Shown: positions 50,370-58,154 of the stretch, piece after piece
How positions within the stretch are numbered: the first letter of the stretch is position 1
Layout: every line of letters starts with the position of its first letter
Source of the DNA: VBAU01 sp036005185
Lineage (GTDB): Bacteria; Bacteroidota; Bacteroidia; Chitinophagales; Chitinophagaceae
Assembly (NCBI GenBank): GCA_036005185.1
Contig: DASYQS010000002.1
Coordinates: 124,001 to 188,000 of the forward strand
DNA: 64,000 bases
Reading direction: 5' to 3'
Notes under the pieces: model-generated
Told to the model about the DNA's origin: nothing
Database searches by the model: none
The model's input: only the letters and a program-made list of their open reading frames with translations
Position numbers and translations under genes: made by a program

Positions 50370-51416
50370 TCAACCAATGGCAGCCAGTGCATATAGTAAA
50401 GTTTTATTTTCTTCAGTTGTACCTACGGTAATACGCAGGCAGCCCTCGCATAATTCAATCCTGCTTCTGTCCCTTACCACAATTCCCTGATCCAATAATT
50501 TTTTGTAAATACCAACTGCATCATTCACTTTCACCAATAAAAAATTTGCATCAGACGGGTATACTTTTTCTACGAGCGATAAATTTACTAAAGCCTCTGT
50601 TAAAACCTCTCTTTCTTTTACAAGCTCTATTATCATTTCATTCACTTCTTCTACCTCATCGAGGGCTTGCAAGGCAAGTTCCTGTGAGGCTTGATTAATA
50701 TTATAGGGCGGCTTGATCTTGTTCATGATAGCAACGATCTGTTTTGATGCAAGTGTAATTCCTACTCTCAATGCAGCCAATCCCCAGGCTTTGGACAAGG
50801 TTTGCATCACAACTAGATTAGGATATTCATCCAACTGTGTAGCAAATGATTTTTGTCTGGAGAAATTGATGTAAGCTTCATCAATCACAATCAATCCAAA
50901 ATAATTGTTCAATAGAACCTCAACATCTTTATGATGCAATGAATTTGCAGTGGGATTGTTTGGAGAACAAAGAAAGATCATCTTAGTGCGATCATCAATG
51001 GCTTGTTCAATGGCTTCAAGATCCAATTGAAACTCCGGAGTAAGTTTTACTTTTTTTACTTGTACATTATTGATATTGGCGCAAACCTCATACATGCCAT
51101 AAGTGGGGGGACAAATGATGAGATTATCAATCCCAGGTTCGCAAAAAGCTCTTTGTAAAATATCAATGCATTCATCACTGCCATTGCCTAAAAAAATTTG
51201 ATCGACAGGCACCTTTTTTATTTCACTTAATTTTTCTTTTACTTTCAACTGGTGGGGATCAGGGTAACGGTTGTACCACTTGGTTAACGGTGAACCAAGA
51301 CTGTTTTCATTGGCATCTAAAAATATTTTCGCCTCTCCCTTAAAATCATCACGGGCTGATGAATAAGGAATGAGTTTTTTTACATTCTCCCGTGTCAGTA
51401 GATCAAGATCAAACAT
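50370..51416 (-). CDS. hisC: HisC: histidinol-phosphate aminotransferase
   Basis: A 348-residue class I/II PLP aminotransferase. The PLP Lys is in LSKAWGLAALRVG, the Asp in IVIDEAYINFSRQ, and NPNNPTANSL is present as NPNNPT. It converts imidazole acetol phosphate to histidinol phosphate. The N-terminus FDLDLLTRENVKKLIPYSSAR is typical. 111 nt after hisD, a gap filled by copy C of the intercistronic repeat. Confidence 0.96.
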   Translation of the reverse strand: MFDLDLLTRENVKKLIPYSSARDDFKGEAKIFLDANENSLGSPLTKWYNRYPDPHQLKVKEKLSEIKKVPVDQIFLGNGSDECIDILQRAFCEPGIDNLIICPPTYGMYEVCANINNVQVKKVKLTPEFQLDLEAIEQAIDDRTKMIFLCSPNNPTANSLHHKDVEVLLNNYFGLIVIDEAYINFSRQKSFATQLDEYPNLVVMQTLSKAWGLAALRVGITLASKQIVAIMNKIKPPYNINQASQELALQALDEVEEVNEMIIELVKEREVLTEALVNLSLVEKVYPSDANFLLVKVNDAVGIYKKLLDQGIVVRDRSRIELCEGCLRITVGTTEENKTLLYALAAIG

Positions 51417-51417
51417 A

Positions 51418-51555
51418 TAAACCTCCTAAATCCCTGTCTGCCGACAGGCAGGCTCCCTAAAGGGAGGACTTGTGTGCTTTTGTAATTCTGTTGAACTTTA
51501 TTAAAAGTGCTGAGCATATATTTTCGATTAAGCCCCTTTAGGGGTTTGGGGTTTT
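51418..51555. repeat. ~140-bp intercistronic repeat, copy C (hisD-hisC)
   Basis: CCTCCTAAATCCCTGTCTGC left end with the CTGTC...GACAG hairpin, the same AT-rich middle (TTTTGTAATTCTGTTGAACT) and a CCCCTTTAGGGG right end at about 51533-51544. The hisD stop (51528-51530) is at its edge, so HisD ends KPQTPKGA. Confidence 0.9.
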
Positions 51556-52832
51556 CTCATCTTTACCGCATTCGCATGTGCGTGCAACCCCTCTGCTTCG
51601 GCCATCAACTCAACAGCTCTTCCAATATTTTTTAGCCCTTCTTCACTTAGTTTTTGGAAAGTGATCTTTTTTACAAAACTGTCAACACTTACACCACTAT
51701 AAGCTTTTGCATAACCGTTTGTTGGCAGCACATGGTTGGTGCCGCTTGCATAATCTCCTACGCTCTCAGGTGAATAATGGCCAAGAAATACTGAGCCTGC
51801 ATTTATGATCTTTTCAGCGATGTCATCAGCATTGGCGCAGGCGAGAATCAAATGTTCTGGTGCATACTCATTAATTAGAGCGATACCCTCGGTTTCATTT
51901 TTCACTAAAATGATTTTGCTATTTTCCAGAGCTTTTGCTGCCACTTCTTTTCGCGGCAATTGAACAATTTGTTTATCCAATTCTTTCATCATTTCATTAA
52001 TCAACAACTGATGATAAGTGATAAGTAAAACTTGCGAATCGATTCCATGCTCAGCCTGGCTTAAAAGATCAGCAGCAACGAAAGCCGGATGTGCTGTTTC
52101 ATCAGCGTAAACTGCCACTTCACTAGGCCCTGCAGGAAGATCAATGGCCATTCCTTGGTTTTGCAGCAATTGCTTAGCGCAGGTTACGTATTGATTGCCT
52201 GGTCCAAAAATTTTATACACTTTAGGAATTGATTCCGTTCCGTAGGCCATGGCAGCGATGGCTTGCACGCCTCCTACTCTAAAAATTTTCGTGATACCCA
52301 CCAGCTTTGCCGTAAATAAAATAGCGTTATTTAATTTACCCCCTGTATCAGGAGGAGAACATAAAATAATCTGCCTGCACCCAACAAGCTTTGCAGGAAT
52401 ACCCAACATTAAAATAGTGGAAAACAAAGGAGCAGTTCCACCGGGAATGTATAAACCTACTTTCTCAATGGCTGTCGATTTACGCCAACACTCCACCCCT
52501 GGCATGGTTTCAACAAACTCCGTATTTTTTAATTGAGCTTTATGAAATTTTTCAATATTGTTTTTTGCAATTACGATAGATTGTTTTAATTCATCGGTCA
52601 AAAACTTTTCTGCCTCATCCATTTCTTTATCACTCACACGTAGCTGTTGTATATCGGCTTTGTCAAATTGTAATGTAAATCTTCTCACCGCCTCATCACC
52701 TTTTTCCTTCACTTCCTGCAAAACCTTCTCTACAGTTCCTTGCAATGAGGAAGAATCAAAATAAGGTCGCTGAACCCCTAAATCCCCTAAAGGGAACTTT
52801 CCGATCTTTCCTCTTAAATCAATGGTCTGCAT
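51528..52832 (-). CDS. hisD: HisD: histidinol dehydrogenase
   Basis: A 434-residue NAD+- and Zn-dependent enzyme doing the last two oxidations. VGLYIPGGTAPLFSTILMLG (about 122-141) and AIDLPAGPSEVAVYADE are the family signatures; ADLLSQAEHGIDSQVLLI carries the Zn/substrate residues, and APEHLILACA and GVSVDSFVKKI follow. Residues 12-21 (KFPLGDLGVQ) are repeat-encoded, and the C-terminal RKPQTPKGA comes from another copy. Between hisG (43 nt) and hisC. Confidence 0.96.
   Translation of the reverse strand: MQTIDLRGKIGKFPLGDLGVQRPYFDSSSLQGTVEKVLQEVKEKGDEAVRRFTLQFDKADIQQLRVSDKEMDEAEKFLTDELKQSIVIAKNNIEKFHKAQLKNTEFVETMPGVECWRKSTAIEKVGLYIPGGTAPLFSTILMLGIPAKLVGCRQIILCSPPDTGGKLNNAILFTAKLVGITKIFRVGGVQAIAAMAYGTESIPKVYKIFGPGNQYVTCAKQLLQNQGMAIDLPAGPSEVAVYADETAHPAFVAADLLSQAEHGIDSQVLLITYHQLLINEMMKELDKQIVQLPRKEVAAKALENSKIILVKNETEGIALINEYAPEHLILACANADDIAEKIINAGSVFLGHYSPESVGDYASGTNHVLPTNGYAKAYSGVSVDSFVKKITFQKLSEEGLKNIGRAVELMAEAEGLHAHANAVKMRKPQTPKGA
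52774..52797. repeat. Palindromic repeat translated at the HisD N-terminus
   Basis: ACCCCTAAATCCCCTAAAGG continues as GAACT. The CCCCTAAAGGG core with a CCCCTAAA tail encodes KFPLGDLGV near the HisD start. Same element as at hisG and hisB. Confidence 0.87.
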
Positions 52833-52852
52833 AAATTGAATAATTAATTTTT

Positions 52853-52876
52853 ATTCCCCTTTAGAGGCAGGGGTTT
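52853..52876. repeat. Palindromic repeat between hisG and hisD
   Basis: TCCCCTTTAGAGGCAGGGGT, a degenerate family member occupying part of the 43-nt hisG-hisD gap. Confidence 0.72.
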
Positions 52877-53778
52877 CAGATTATCATCTTTTCAATCGGC
52901 ACTACTAAAATTCCCTGTGCTCCTGCCGCTTTTAGTTGTTCTATTTTCTCCCAAAACTCATCCTCACTCAACACACTGTGAACGCTGCTCCAACCTTCTT
53001 CTGCTAATGGTAATACCGTCGGGCTTTTCATTCCGGGCAATAACTCAAATATCTTCGGCAACTGATCATTAGGCGCATTCAACAATATGTATTTATTCCT
53101 TTTTGCTTTTTTTACCGACCGGATCCGGAATAGCAATTTGTCAACTAATGTTAACTGATCCGTGTTTAAATCTTTGTTCTTTATCAAAACAGCTTGTGAA
53201 TCTAAAATGGTTTCTACTTCCTTCAGGCCGTTCATAAACAAAGTGGAGCCGCTGCTTACCAAATCACAGATCACTTCTGCCAAACCTATGCCCGGGGCAA
53301 TTTCAACGGAGCCGCTGATTTCATGAATTTCAGCATTGATCTTTTGTTCATCTAGATATTTTTGCAATAATACCGGATAGCTTGTCGCAATTCTTTTGCC
53401 TTGCAGATAATTAGCAACATATTCTTCATTCTTGTTGATCGCAAGCGATAAACGGCATTTACCAAACCCAAGCTTTTCCAACACTTCTGCTTGCTTGCCT
53501 TTTTCATGCAAAATATTTTCTCCCACAATGCCGATATCTGCCACGCCGTCTTCCACATACTGCGGAATATCATCATCGCGCAAAAAGAATACTTCTAATG
53601 GAAAATTATCGCTTTCTGTTTTTAGCCTGTCCTTTACATTACGCAGATCAATGCCACATTCTTTTAATAAAGAAATCGAATCATCGTACAAGCGACCAGA
53701 TTTTTGAATAGCGATGCGAAGTTTACCCCCTTCCCCTAAAGGGGAGTAATTATTCTGTCTCATATTTGAGTTTTTCAT
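52876..53778 (-). CDS. hisG: HisG: ATP phosphoribosyltransferase (long form)
   Basis: A 300-residue enzyme, first step of histidine synthesis. LRIAIQKSGRLYDDSISLLK begins the catalytic domain; DGVADIGIVGENIL and GLAEVICDLVSSGSTLFMNG are the PRPP-binding segments. The C-terminal ~80 residues (SPTVLPLAEEGWSSVHSVLS) form the ACT-like regulatory domain of the long, hexameric HisG, giving feedback by His. Residues 11-18 (YSPLGEGG) are repeat-encoded. First gene of the his operon, behind the His leader attenuator. Confidence 0.96.
   Translation of the reverse strand: MKNSNMRQNNYSPLGEGGKLRIAIQKSGRLYDDSISLLKECGIDLRNVKDRLKTESDNFPLEVFFLRDDDIPQYVEDGVADIGIVGENILHEKGKQAEVLEKLGFGKCRLSLAINKNEEYVANYLQGKRIATSYPVLLQKYLDEQKINAEIHEISGSVEIAPGIGLAEVICDLVSSGSTLFMNGLKEVETILDSQAVLIKNKDLNTDQLTLVDKLLFRIRSVKKAKRNKYILLNAPNDQLPKIFELLPGMKSPTVLPLAEEGWSSVHSVLSEDEFWEKIEQLKAAGAQGILVVPIEKMII
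53724..53747. repeat. Palindromic repeat translated at the HisG N-terminus
   Basis: CCCC-TAAA-GGGG at 53733-53744 with a CCCCCTT tail, encoding YSPLGEGG directly before the first strand of HisG. Confidence 0.88.
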
Positions 53779-53789
53779 TTAAAAACCAA

Positions 53790-53820
53790 TTCCCAAATTC
53801 CCCTTTAGGGGATAGGGATA
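53790..53820. repeat. Palindromic repeat between his attenuator and hisG
   Basis: CCCCTTTAGGGG (53800-53811) with the tail TCCCAAAT on one side and ATAGGGA on the other. It lies between the attenuator terminator and hisG, similar to copy B upstream of trpE. Confidence 0.82.
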
Positions 53821-53852
53821 AAAAATAAGGGCTAACCCGTTGGTAAGCCCTT
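53819..53852 (-). terminator. his attenuator terminator
   Basis: On the minus strand AAGGGCT (53852-53846) pairs with AGCCCTT (53833-53827), extended by ACC/GGT with one T.T mismatch, followed by ATTTTTT. The 5' arm contains GGCTTACC (53849-53842), which is the perfect complement of GGTAAGCC (53890-53883) just after the leader stop, giving an 8-bp antiterminator. Confidence 0.93.
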
Positions 53853-53890
53853 TATCGTTTATGCTATTACACAAATATCACCGGCTTACC

Positions 53891-53935
53891 TTAAGGGCAA
53901 GTATGATGGTGATGAATGTGCGTATTTTGTTTCAT
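53891..53935 (-). CDS. hisL: his operon leader peptide
   Basis: A 14-residue leader peptide, MKQNTHIHHHHTCP, with five His codons, four of them consecutive. In the leader RNA the His codons ATCACC can pair with GGTGAT shortly downstream, and CTTGCC with GGTAAG. A ribosome stalled on His codons would free GGTAAGCC for pairing with the terminator arm. This is the expected layout of a histidine attenuator. It starts MKQ like the trp leader, and again its ATG is 7 nt from the promoter -7 box. Confidence 0.93.
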   Translation of the reverse strand: MKQNTHIHHHHTCP

Positions 53936-53942
53936 TGAGCAG

Positions 53943-53974
53943 CAAAAATAACCGGCTTATATTAAAATCAAAAA
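53943..53974 (-). promoter_or_regulatory. Putative his promoter
   Basis: Minus strand: TTTTTG (53974-53969), 18-nt spacer, TATTTTTG (53950-53943), an exact TAnnTTTG match. The leader peptide ATG lies 7 nt downstream, the same distance as in the trp promoter. Confidence 0.65.
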
Positions 53975-54045
53975 TAAATTTCCAATTGTCTATATCATAC
54001 ATGTACAAGTAGATATTCACTAACTTCCCTTTCGAAATTCATACT

Positions 54046-54831
54046 ATGAGATTATTTTTTGTGTTTATCGCTTGCCTATCCATTTGCTGTTCTTCCTCCG
54101 ATAAACCCAATCAATGGAACTTAGTTTGGAGTGATGAATTTAATTATACTGGTCTCCCAGATTCAACCAAGTGGAATTATGATGTTGGTGGACATGGCTG
54201 GGGCAATAATGAGCTTGAATTTTATACTCAAAAAAGATTGGAAAATGCCAGGGCAGAAAATGGCCACCTCATCATTGAAGCAAGAAAAGAACCATGGCAA
54301 GGAATGAATTACACTTCAGCAAGACTCATCACTAAGAGTAAAGGAGATTGGCAATATGGAAAAATTGAGGTGAGAGCTAAAATCCCCAAAGGTCGTGGTA
54401 CTTGGCCTGCCATCTGGATGCTGGGCTCTACAACTCCATTACGATGGCCCGATGACGGTGAAATAGATATTATGGAGCATGTTGGCTTTCATCAGGGATT
54501 TATTCACGGCTCCATTCATTGTAAAAAATATAACCATGTTATTGGCACGCAAAAAACCGATACTATACAAGTGCCCGATTGCTCCGAACAATTTCATTTG
54601 TATGGGGTTGAATGGAGTGCCGATTCCATAAAAATTTCTGTTGACAACAACGTTTATTTTTCATTTGCTAATGAACACAGTGGCTATGCTGCCTGGCCTT
54701 TTGATAATAAAATGCATTTGCTTTTGAATATCGCCGTGGGAGGCAATTGGGGTGGACAGAAGGGTGTTGATGAAACGATTTGGCCGCAGCGAATGGAAAT
54801 TGATTATGTAAGGGTGTGGCAGAAAAAGTGA
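54046..54831 (+). CDS. GH16 endo-beta-glucanase-like lipoprotein
   Basis: A 261-residue enzyme with a lipoprotein signal (FIACLSICCSSSDK). The GH16 active site GEIDIMEHVG has nucleophile Glu139, Asp141 and acid/base Glu144 (ExDxxE type). GHGWGNNELEFYT and YTSARLITKSKGDWQYGKIE are family signatures of laminarinase-like GH16 enzymes. It probably cuts beta-1,3 or mixed-linked glucans at the cell surface. 87 nt before the S9 peptidase, with an inverted repeat between them. Confidence 0.93.
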   Translation: MRLFFVFIACLSICCSSSDKPNQWNLVWSDEFNYTGLPDSTKWNYDVGGHGWGNNELEFYTQKRLENARAENGHLIIEARKEPWQGMNYTSARLITKSKGDWQYGKIEVRAKIPKGRGTWPAIWMLGSTTPLRWPDDGEIDIMEHVGFHQGFIHGSIHCKKYNHVIGTQKTDTIQVPDCSEQFHLYGVEWSADSIKISVDNNVYFSFANEHSGYAAWPFDNKMHLLLNIAVGGNWGGQKGVDETIWPQRMEIDYVRVWQKK

Positions 54832-54844
54832 ATGGTGAATGGTC

Positions 54845-54902
54845 AATTGTGAATTCTGAAAGACAAACAATTTATTGACCATCGACAATTGACAATTCAC
54901 AA
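54845..54902. repeat. AT-rich inverted repeat of the TrpG-repeat family
   Basis: CAATTGTGAATT on the left pairs with AATTCACAAT on the right (about 54892-54902). The right part contains GACAATTGACAATTCACAAT, matching the tandem repeat inside trpG. Confidence 0.8.
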
Positions 54903-54918
54903 TAAAAAACCAAACTAT

Positions 54919-57348
54919 ATGAATCGAGTTCTATTCATTGCTCTAATTCTTACCAGTCAATTTTTATTTGCCCAGAACTCAACCGGCTACCAATTGCCCC
55001 CAAAAGATATTGCCGACATGCTGCTTGTAAAACCAACTCCTAATGTGAGTGTTGATGATAAAGGAGAATGGATGCTATTTACGCAAAGCAATAGTTATCC
55101 TTCTGTGGAAGAATTGGCACGCCCTGAATTACGCATTGCTGGCTTGCGCATCAATCCAAATAATTTTGCACCGAGCCGTCAAAATTTTATTAATGACATC
55201 TGGTTGAAAAATATTCCTTCAGGAAAAGAATTTAAGATTAGCGGGCTCCCAGCTAATCTTTCCGCCACAAATGTAAACTGGAGCCCTAACGATAAAAAAA
55301 TTGCTTTCACCAACACAACTTCCAATCGTGTTGATCTGTATGTAATTGATATCGCTACCCAAAAAGCAATAAAAATAAATAAGCAACCATTAAATGTGGT
55401 TCTAGGTGCAAGCTATACCTGGCTCGATGATAATACTGTGCTTTACCGTACTACCACGAAACCAGCATCGGCTGCTCCGCCAAAACCTCTGATGCCCTCA
55501 GGTCCAGCCATGCAGGAGAATATCGGTAAGGTTGCTCCCTCACGCACTTTCGAAGATCTCATCAAATCGCCTTATGACGAGCAGTTGTTTGAATTTTATG
55601 CCACGTCACAGTTAGTAAAAAATACAAACGGAACAGAAACAAAGATTGGTCAGCCCGCTATTTATGCTTCGATCAATATATCGCCAGACAAAAAATATTT
55701 GCTGACCCGCGAACTAAAAAAACCTTTCTCATACTTAGTGCCTGCATTTGGTTTCGCTTCCACAATAAGTATAAAAGAAATGAATGGTAAGCTCGTAAAA
55801 CATCTTGCCGATCTGCCATCGTCTGAATTAGCTCCGAGCGGTTTTGATAATGTGCAAAATATTCCCAGAGGGTTTGATTGGCGAGATGATGAGGCTGCAA
55901 CAGTTGTTTGGATAATGCCGTTGGATAGCGGCATGATCAGAAAGAAAATGGATTTTCATGATGCGGTGTATGAGTTGGCTGCTCCATTTACCACACAACC
56001 AAAAGAGCTGTTCAAAACAGAAATGCGCTGGCGCGGCATAGCCTGGGGAAATTCAACCCTTGCTTTGGTGAATGAAGGATTAACTGGAAAACAATTGACA
56101 AGGACTGATCGCTATAATCCGACTACTGGTCAGTTAGAAAAACTTTGGGAAAGAAATACAACAGATGCTTATTCCAATCCTGGCTTACCGATCACTGAAA
56201 AAAATAAATACGGCAGGGATGTAGTAAAAACCAGTCCCGATGGCAACCAGATCATGATGAATAATACAACGGGCGCCTCGCCAAAAGGTGATCTTCCTTT
56301 TATTGCCATATTCGACCTCAATACAAAAAAATTAAATATCGAATGGCGTAGTAATGAAAACTATTATGAAGTGGTGATCAGAGTCGTTGATTTTGATAAA
56401 AAAGTTTTGCTTACGCGACGTGAGAGTGAAAACGAAATGCCAAATTACTGGCTCAAGAATTTAAAATTAAAAATAGCCGACCAGCAGCTCACCCATTTCT
56501 CAAATCCCTATCCGCAGTTGGAAGGTGTAAAAAAAGAAAAAATAAAATACAAACGGGCTGATGGTGTTGATCTCACCGGCGATCTGTATTTGCCAAAAAA
56601 TTATGATGCCAAGCGCGATGGCAAGCTTCCTGTTTTTATTTGGGCTTATCCTGCAGAATATCAATCCGCTTCTGACGCAGCTCAAGTGCGTGGCAGCCAG
56701 CACCGCTTTACTCTCATCAACTGGGGTTCACCTGTATTTTGGGTAACGCAAGGATATGCTGTGCTCAATAATGCCGAAATGCCTATTGTATCAACCGACA
56801 AAGAAAAAAAGCCAAACGATAATTTTATTGACCAGTTGCGCATGAATGCCGAAGCCGCAATCAATGCATTGGATTCAATGGGCGTTGGGGACCGCAATCG
56901 CGTGGCTGTTGGCGGACACAGCTATGGTGCATTCATGACGGCAAATCTTTTGGCACATACCAATCTTTTCAAAGCAGGCGTTGCACGCAGTGGCGCTTAC
57001 AATCGCAGCCTCACTCCTTTTGGTTTTCAAAATGAGGACCGCACCTATTGGGATGATCCCAAATTATATTTTGACATGAGCCCTTTCAGTTATGCTAACA
57101 AAATAAAAACACCGCTGCTGCTCATTCATGGCGAAATGGATGATAACCCTGGCACTTTTCCTATTCAAAGTGAAAGAATGTTCAATGCAGTAAAAGGTTT
57201 TGGCGGCACGGTGCGATATGTTGTTTTGCCGTACGAAGCACATGGCTACCGCGGCAAAGAAAATTTGTTGCACATGCTTTACGAAATGAATAGCTGGATG
57301 GACAAGTATGTGAAGAATGCAGATAAAAACCTGCCAAAGGCGTTTTGA
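54919..57348 (+). CDS. S9-family prolyl oligopeptidase-like peptidase
   Basis: ATG 54919 gives 809 residues: signal peptide (LILTSQFLFAQ), an N-terminal beta-propeller (about 30-540), and a C-terminal alpha/beta-hydrolase domain. The catalytic triad is Ser668 in VGGHSYGAFMTANLL, Asp741 or Asp742 in HGEMDDNPG, and His775 in PYEAHGYR. This is the S9C/S9D-type layout of exported oligopeptidases in Bacteroidota, probably trimming peptides in the periplasm. Confidence 0.93.
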   Translation: MNRVLFIALILTSQFLFAQNSTGYQLPPKDIADMLLVKPTPNVSVDDKGEWMLFTQSNSYPSVEELARPELRIAGLRINPNNFAPSRQNFINDIWLKNIPSGKEFKISGLPANLSATNVNWSPNDKKIAFTNTTSNRVDLYVIDIATQKAIKINKQPLNVVLGASYTWLDDNTVLYRTTTKPASAAPPKPLMPSGPAMQENIGKVAPSRTFEDLIKSPYDEQLFEFYATSQLVKNTNGTETKIGQPAIYASINISPDKKYLLTRELKKPFSYLVPAFGFASTISIKEMNGKLVKHLADLPSSELAPSGFDNVQNIPRGFDWRDDEAATVVWIMPLDSGMIRKKMDFHDAVYELAAPFTTQPKELFKTEMRWRGIAWGNSTLALVNEGLTGKQLTRTDRYNPTTGQLEKLWERNTTDAYSNPGLPITEKNKYGRDVVKTSPDGNQIMMNNTTGASPKGDLPFIAIFDLNTKKLNIEWRSNENYYEVVIRVVDFDKKVLLTRRESENEMPNYWLKNLKLKIADQQLTHFSNPYPQLEGVKKEKIKYKRADGVDLTGDLYLPKNYDAKRDGKLPVFIWAYPAEYQSASDAAQVRGSQHRFTLINWGSPVFWVTQGYAVLNNAEMPIVSTDKEKKPNDNFIDQLRMNAEAAINALDSMGVGDRNRVAVGGHSYGAFMTANLLAHTNLFKAGVARSGAYNRSLTPFGFQNEDRTYWDDPKLYFDMSPFSYANKIKTPLLLIHGEMDDNPGTFPIQSERMFNAVKGFGGTVRYVVLPYEAHGYRGKENLLHMLYEMNSWMDKYVKNADKNLPKAF

Positions 57349-57440
57349 TTGTTTGAGGTTTGAGGTTTGAGGTTCGAAGTTCTGAGTTGTGTCATGCTGA
57401 GCTTGTCGAAGCATTGTCATTCCGAGCGCAGCGATACAAA
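57349..57440. repeat. Dispersed intergenic repeats after the S9 peptidase
   Basis: Three TTTGAGG units in tandem, then GTCATGCTGAGCTTGTCGAA, a common dispersed bacterial repeat motif, also related to 11690-11715. No gene in this 190-nt gap. Confidence 0.6.
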
Positions 57441-57538
57441 GGATGCGAGTTCTCAATTTGCAAATTAAATAATACAAATAATTTGAACATGGATTTGTAA
57501 CTTCATTTTGACGAAAAACTTTTGTTTTTTCTAGTCGC

Positions 57539-57973
57539 ATGAACTCTGAATTAAAAATAAAATTAAACGTAAAGCAAGCTGTTCCTTTTTTTGATGTAGC
57601 TGATATGGAACAGTCCCTCCATTTTTACATGGATGGGCTTGGATTTGAAATGAAAAATAAATGGATGGATGAAGGCAAGCTCCGTTGGTGCTGGTTGCAA
57701 CTTGGCGGCGCAGCCCTCATGTTACAGGCGGGCAAAAAACAAAGGCATGATTCCCGCGTTCCAGAAGTGAAACAGGGCATTGGCATATCTATTTATTTCA
57801 TGTGCGAAGATGCTTTAGCTATTTATCGCGAACTGAGATCACGAAATATTCAAGCCAAAAAACCTTTTATCGGAAATGGAATGTGGGTCACAGAGCTCTT
57901 AGATCCGGATGGTTACAGACTTTTCTTTGAAAGTCCTACTGATGAACCTGAAGAAACAGTGCTTCAAGAATAA
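57539..57973 (+). CDS. VOC family protein
   Basis: A 144-residue glyoxalase-superfamily protein. AVPFFDVADMEQSLHFYMDG (about residues 14-33) and VTELLDPDGYRLFFESP (about 118-134) are the two half-sites, the latter with the metal-ligand Glu. WCWLQLGGAALMLQAG is the central strand. It looks closest to the bleomycin-resistance-type VOC group. Stands alone, between the repeats at 57349 and the peroxiredoxin. Confidence 0.85.
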   Translation: MNSELKIKLNVKQAVPFFDVADMEQSLHFYMDGLGFEMKNKWMDEGKLRWCWLQLGGAALMLQAGKKQRHDSRVPEVKQGIGISIYFMCEDALAIYRELRSRNIQAKKPFIGNGMWVTELLDPDGYRLFFESPTDEPEETVLQE

Positions 57974-58154
57974 TTTAGCATTCGAAAAAAATCATAAATT
58001 GCATGTTCCTGCACATCGATGCCTTATCACACATACTGATCAATCCCGTGCCAGTGAGAAAGACCAAAGCGATTTAGAAGCAATTTAGAACTTCTAAAAC
58101 TTTTTTAGGACTTGGGATTTAATTAACTTTCATATCACCTAAAAATATAAAACT

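Noticed and set aside
57064..57540. 158-codon minus-strand ORF at the end of the S9 peptidase
   Set aside because: It overlaps the catalytic domain of the peptidase and continues through dispersed repeats; no protein features.
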